From Paenibacillus sp. 37 (GTDB lineage Bacteria; Bacillota; Bacilli; Paenibacillales; Paenibacillaceae): a stretch of DNA of 64,000 nucleotides. Shown piece after piece: positions 63,496-64,000 of this stretch. Position numbers and translations under genes: made by a program. Under the pieces are notes generated by a model. That model searched no databases, was not told the DNA's origin, and saw only the letters and a list, made by a program, of their open reading frames with translations. The stretch covers positions 496,001-560,000 of the forward strand of contig NZ_CP043761.1 in the NCBI RefSeq assembly GCF_008386395.1, in the 5' to 3' direction. Position 1 is the stretch's first letter, and every line of letters starts with the position of its first letter.

Positions 63496-64000
63496 ATGAT
63501 GATTGAAGAAGCAGGAGCAACGACGGAAACGGCCAAGAGCCTGGGCATAGGTGCCAGTACTCTTCGTAAATATGCGGCGGCACTGGAAGAACAGGGATAC
63601 CGGTTCGAACGGTCCGCCAACAAATCCAGACTATTCAAGTCCGACGACATTGAGTGCATTGAACGCCTGATGACTGAACTCAGAGAGCATAATCTACCCC
63701 TGGCTGATGCTGTGGTGACTGTATTGGCTCCTGAAGCACCTGTAGCTGTAGTAGAAGTAGATGTACCGGTGGTGGGAGTTGAAGGTCTGTCAGAGACGGA
63801 ATGTGCAGCGACATCAATGTCAATCGTATTCCCTGAAGAACCTGAAATAATGGGTAATCTGAGATCCTATGAAGGTCTGGGGCAACTGGTAAGTGAGGTG
63901 ACTTATGGTGCTGTAGAACAACAGCAGGATGATCGGGTACAATTGCTGCAACAGCGGGTTGATGAACTGGAGCTGGCGCTTCAGCATCTGGCTGATACAC
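63496..64000 (+). CDS. MerR-type HTH protein with coiled coil, 5' part
   Basis: At least 168 codons, open at the window edge. The N-terminus is a MerR-like helix-turn-helix: AKSLGIGASTLRKYAAALEE, then YRFERSANKSRLFKSDDIEC, as in RacA-type and DUF3967 proteins. A Val/Pro/Glu-rich stretch (about 80-130) links to a coiled coil that starts near VQLLQQRVDELELALQHL. Such proteins bind DNA as regulators or chromosome organisers. ATG after GGGAGGG; a second ATG follows at once. Not the metal-sensing MerR type. Confidence 0.75.
   Translation, partial: MMIEEAGATTETAKSLGIGASTLRKYAAALEEQGYRFERSANKSRLFKSDDIECIERLMTELREHNLPLADAVVTVLAPEAPVAVVEVDVPVVGVEGLSETECAATSMSIVFPEEPEIMGNLRSYEGLGQLVSEVTYGAVEQQQDDRVQLLQQRVDELELALQHLADT

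Noticed and set aside
1..64000. CRISPR array, prophage, tRNA or rRNA genes
   Set aside because: No regularly spaced identical repeats, no integrase or structural phage genes and no tRNA cloverleaf were recognised by eye.

Overview
The window looks like chromosome from a low-to-mid GC member of the Bacillota, most likely Paenibacillus or a close relative. The reasons are strong AGGAGG-type ribosome binding sites, frequent TTG and GTG starts, three classic Gram-positive leader RNAs (TPP riboswitch, serine T-box, tandem glycine riboswitch), Sec lipoproteins, a LysM enzyme, and single-species regulators such as CsoR. This is inference from gene content; no rRNA or tRNA gene was seen. Most of the window is ordinary housekeeping and accessory metabolism on both strands.

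Layout. 1-4.6 kb: 3' end of a NupOPQ-type nucleoside importer operon with a sulfite-oxidase-fold protein and a nucleoside phosphorylase. 4.6-7.3 kb: an AT-rich patch of orphan genes (unknown protein, secreted protein, ribbon-helix-helix regulator facing a small unknown gene across twin GTGAYGTCAC palindromes). 7.3-11.7 kb: small protein, acetyltransferase, then the copper regulon csoR-copZ-copA with two perfect CsoR operators. 11.9-14.6 kb: ABC-2/YhgE-like membrane protein, TetR regulator, nitroreductase. 15-19.5 kb (minus): TatD-like hydrolase and a thiamine-precursor ABC transporter behind a TPP riboswitch. 19.9-27 kb: phospholipase-D-like protein, DUF2798 protein, MFS transporter, T-box plus a divergent seryl-tRNA synthetase, four-domain Ig-like secreted protein. 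27.2-34.4 kb: a run of small genes (GrpB, DUF2809, GNAT, DUF952, DUF1572, histidine phosphatase, DUF2785) leading into 5-oxoprolinase pxpBCA and a Nudix hydrolase. 34.8-43 kb: PNPOx-like protein, LysM-anchored 5'-nucleotidase, EAL phosphodiesterase, chemoreceptor, ArsB-type exporter. 43.6-47.2 kb: pstSCAB. 47.4-52.8 kb: APH-family kinase, glycine riboswitch with sdaAB-sdaAA, cyclomaltodextrinase-like GH13. 53-57.7 kb: two-component system with a lantibiotic-immunity-type ABC transporter. 57.8-64 kb: acyltransferase, large PAS hybrid kinase, L-lactate dehydrogenase and the start of a MerR-type coiled-coil protein.

The least explained signal lies between genes. A dispersed 150-190 bp element occurs four times (14650-14836, 17910-18058, about 34621-34800, about 43290-43425). 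It has a conserved GGGGATAACAGCGAT core, a long hairpin whose pairs change in a compensatory way between copies, and TTACAC/GTGTAA ends in two copies. One copy sits inside the thiamine transporter operon. A second, unrelated dispersed repeat built on CTAACGAATC is present at 22081-22275 and 58515-58640.

Functional links that the sequence suggests: the cell-surface 5'-nucleotidase could feed nucleosides to the NupOPQ importer and the phosphorylase, and release phosphate for PstSCAB, which has a candidate PhoP box. Glycine sensing is tied to serine deamination by the riboswitch before sdaAB.
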